Shown: positions 62,110-64,000 of the stretch, piece after piece | Layout: each line of letters starts with the position of its first letter | How positions within the stretch are numbered: the stretch's first letter is position 1 | Source of the DNA: Amylostereum areolatum | Taxonomy: Eukaryota; Basidiomycota; Agaricomycetes; Russulales; Stereaceae | Direction: 5' to 3' | DNA: 64,000 bases | Assembly: GCA_012932865.1 (NCBI GenBank) | Contig: SAXG01000045.1 | Span: forward strand, 304,758 to 368,757 | The notes under the pieces: model-generated | Database searches by the model: none | What the model was told of the DNA's origin: nothing | The model's input: only the letters and a program-made list of their open reading frames with translations | Position numbers and translations under genes: made by a program

Positions 62110-62636
62110 CGTGGTGTTTTTTGGGGTGGAAGTTGGGTCGTTACTGCTTGATGAACTTTTTCTATGGGTGGATGAGTACGATCGGGCGCAAGAGGGGGTC
62201 GTGGACACGCACACAGGAAATAGAAGAACAACCGCTTGACTATGGGATTTTTCGGATTTTTGAATGATTTTGGCTGATGGGTAGAGAGAAAACGTGGCGG
62301 GGCGAGGAGGAGGACGAAGAGGAGGAGGACACCGACCTTTAGATGATGGTTGTTGGAAGCGAAAATGCGTCGCTCATGTTATCAAGCCCCAGCATCGCGT
62401 TTCAGACTCCGCTCGCGCCTTTGTATCGGTCCCGTCGTCCAACAAACCTTGTAGCGCCCATGTCCGCCTCCGTTTAATTTGCCTCACGGAAGCCAGTGGC
62501 ACCGTTCTTTGCTTTGTTGTATATACACACAGCCTCCACCGCCGCGCCCATGTACCGTTCAAATGTCCAGGAGGCTCGTCGCTATACAATTGCAGCATGG
62601 AATACAAGTCCGGTACAACGAAATACATTGCCACGT
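62110..62636. other. PAB1 upstream region
   Basis: This gap holds the PAB1 5' UTR and promoter and the 3' flank of the SCAMP gene. It contains an AG-rich stretch near 62300-62330. No gene is seen. Confidence 0.4.
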
Positions 62637-63958
62637 TCAGCCTCGCTGTGAATACGATTTGGCGCCTTGAGTCGCCAGCTCCCCCTTTGCCTGTATCAAG
62701 GGTCAAACGGTGGCCAAATCTCAGCTCAGTGAAACGTCACCTTGTCCAGTGTGTAGCCCGCGGCAGTGTGATGCTGCCAGATCTGAAAGTGCTATAAATG
62801 GACGATTCACGATTATGACCCCCCAAAGGACTCACTAGTGCGGTAATGTACAGATTCCTAACCCCGTATTGTCCAACCGACGTGGCGATGATCCCCAAAA
62901 TGCCAGCGACGAGGGAGCCTTTTGAAAACCGGCTAATTGTCTGGATGAGACCCGCGGATCCCGTGCTACACGTACAGTTCAGTTGGTAGTCAGCACAGAA
63001 CATCGTCGTACTGGATTACCTCGGAATGCCAAGGATCCTTCGGGAAAGGAATTAGCTGGGGTAGACCCGAAACAGCTGAGCCTTACATATAGTGGAGAAC
63101 AACAGGTGCCATCCCGCAAAAGAAGAAATAGATGTCTGCAACGTCGTTAACTTATTAAAAGTAAGGGAATGGTCAGGCCGCGTCGTACAATAATACAGTG
63201 CTTGCTTCTGAATGCCATCAGTTTTACGATGAGAGGACTGTCCCGTTGTACTGTTTCACGGCTCACCTTCATGTAGCCGTTGTATATGGGCCTGCGTGGA
63301 CGCATAAGAAAAACATGGGGACCATGAGTGTCGCCAGACGTACCTATACCACAGAAGGAACGCAAGGCCCCGATGATGGGTATGTATCTAGCAGCGGCTT
63401 TCATGAGTGAATCAGAGGTGATGAAAAGTGACGTACCCTATGCTGGCACCCAGATCCTTTCCTCCGTCACTGGACCCAGAAGTAAGTATGAATATGCAAG
63501 CGACCATGTTGATGATAAGTGTAGCGAAGAGCACGAGCATAACTGGTAATCGGGTGATTAGGGGACGTGAAGCCTCCGGAATTTCTTCTGCAATCGAGTG
63601 GAAAAGAAGGGGGAAGAATGAAAGCGAAGATGGGGGTCAGTCTTAGCGATTGAAGACGGTGGATGGATGTGCGACATGGTGGCCAGTTATTGCGACCGTG
63701 CCTTCTGATGTGGTCAGACTTTTGTGCGAGTTCGCTTTCTCGACGCTCAAGATCGCGCTCGCGTTGGTCTAGCTCCACTTGGCGAGAAGTGCGAGGGGGT
63801 AGGAGTACTGTGAGATGGCTGCTCGGTGAAGGGGTCGTCGAAAGGATTCGTGTTAAGAGAGGTGGTGGACGCGAATGGATTCTTGGTTATGTCGTGAGCT
63901 AGAGTAAAAAGTCAGTGAAGAGAGGATGAACGATGAGGAAGAACTTACCTGAGTCCAT
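62637..63958 (-). CDS. Secretory carrier membrane protein (SCAMP), frame broken
   Basis: The first exon, 63958-63949, is 10 nt (MDS). Then come DITKNPFASTTSLNTNPFDD (NPF endocytic motifs), the coiled coil ELDQRERDLERRESELAQKS, and HGRNNWPP before the membrane core. Later blocks are RPIYNGYMK, STGSAGLIQTISRF, LVAGILGIIAT and the last exons with IWQHHTAAGYTLDK and AKGELATQGAKSYSQRG, ending at TGA 62637. SCAMPs have four membrane helices and work in post-Golgi and endosomal traffic. The coiled coil and the NPF region are in different frames, and the helix exons also shift, so small indels are present. Confidence 0.8.
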
Positions 63959-64000
63959 GACGGGAAACGTGTTGAAAGTTTAGGTGGCGGGATGGGCGAA

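Overview
The window is nuclear DNA of a filamentous basidiomycete, most likely an Agaricomycete. Genes are dense, on both strands, and split by many short introns (mostly 45-60 nt, GT...AG). The gene content fits: a four-part alpha-1,3-glucan synthase, a fungal SAM-RA-kinase MAPKKK, Mtr3, Coq11-like, Atx1, an FRE-type metalloreductase, and a short mushroom-type kinase-like protein. All coordinates are spans from first to last coding base. Exons were joined by eye, using splice consensus, reading phase and family knowledge.

Left part (1-12.5 kb): the 5' part of a large Cys-rich protein (-), a DUF4211 protein (+), TAF13 (+), a small RRM protein (-), a kinase-like gene (+), the exosome subunit MTR3 (-) and a weak orphan multi-exon ORF (-).

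Middle part (12.5-39 kb): an amino-acid permease, the copper chaperone ATX1, a ferric/cupric reductase and TRM1, all on +. Then the STE11-type MAPKKK (-) and alpha-1,3-glucan synthase (+) share one divergent promoter. They are followed by a sphingoid-base kinase (-) and a methyltransferase (+), also divergent. ATX1 and the reductase sit side by side and both serve metal uptake and delivery. The MAPKKK and the glucan synthase both bear on the cell wall and morphogenesis.

Right part (39-64 kb): a conserved protein of unknown function (-), CMR1 (+), an N-terminal protein methyltransferase (+), mitochondrial adenylate kinase (-), a COQ11-like protein (-), a secreted double-psi beta-barrel protein (-), a membrane protein (+), SRP54 (-), SPT8 (+), another methyltransferase (+), PAB1 (-) and a SCAMP (-).

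Reading-frame integrity changes sharply near 51.1 kb, at a run of G tracts. To the left almost every gene can be joined into one clean frame; the exceptions are TRM1, the sphingoid-base kinase and perhaps the adenylate kinase. To the right every long gene (SRP54, SPT8, methyltransferase, PAB1, SCAMP and the membrane protein) keeps conserved protein blocks but is broken by 1-2 nt indels, often in homopolymers. I read this mainly as uncorrected sequencing error, because essential single-copy genes are hit alike. Real decay is not excluded. I saw no transposon, CRISPR array, rRNA or tRNA gene, and no convincing new multi-gene system. The best candidates for novelty are the conserved unknown gene at 39.2-41.1 kb, the Cys-rich protein at the left edge, and some unusual gene structures (initiator-only exon, micro-exons, a GC-AG intron).
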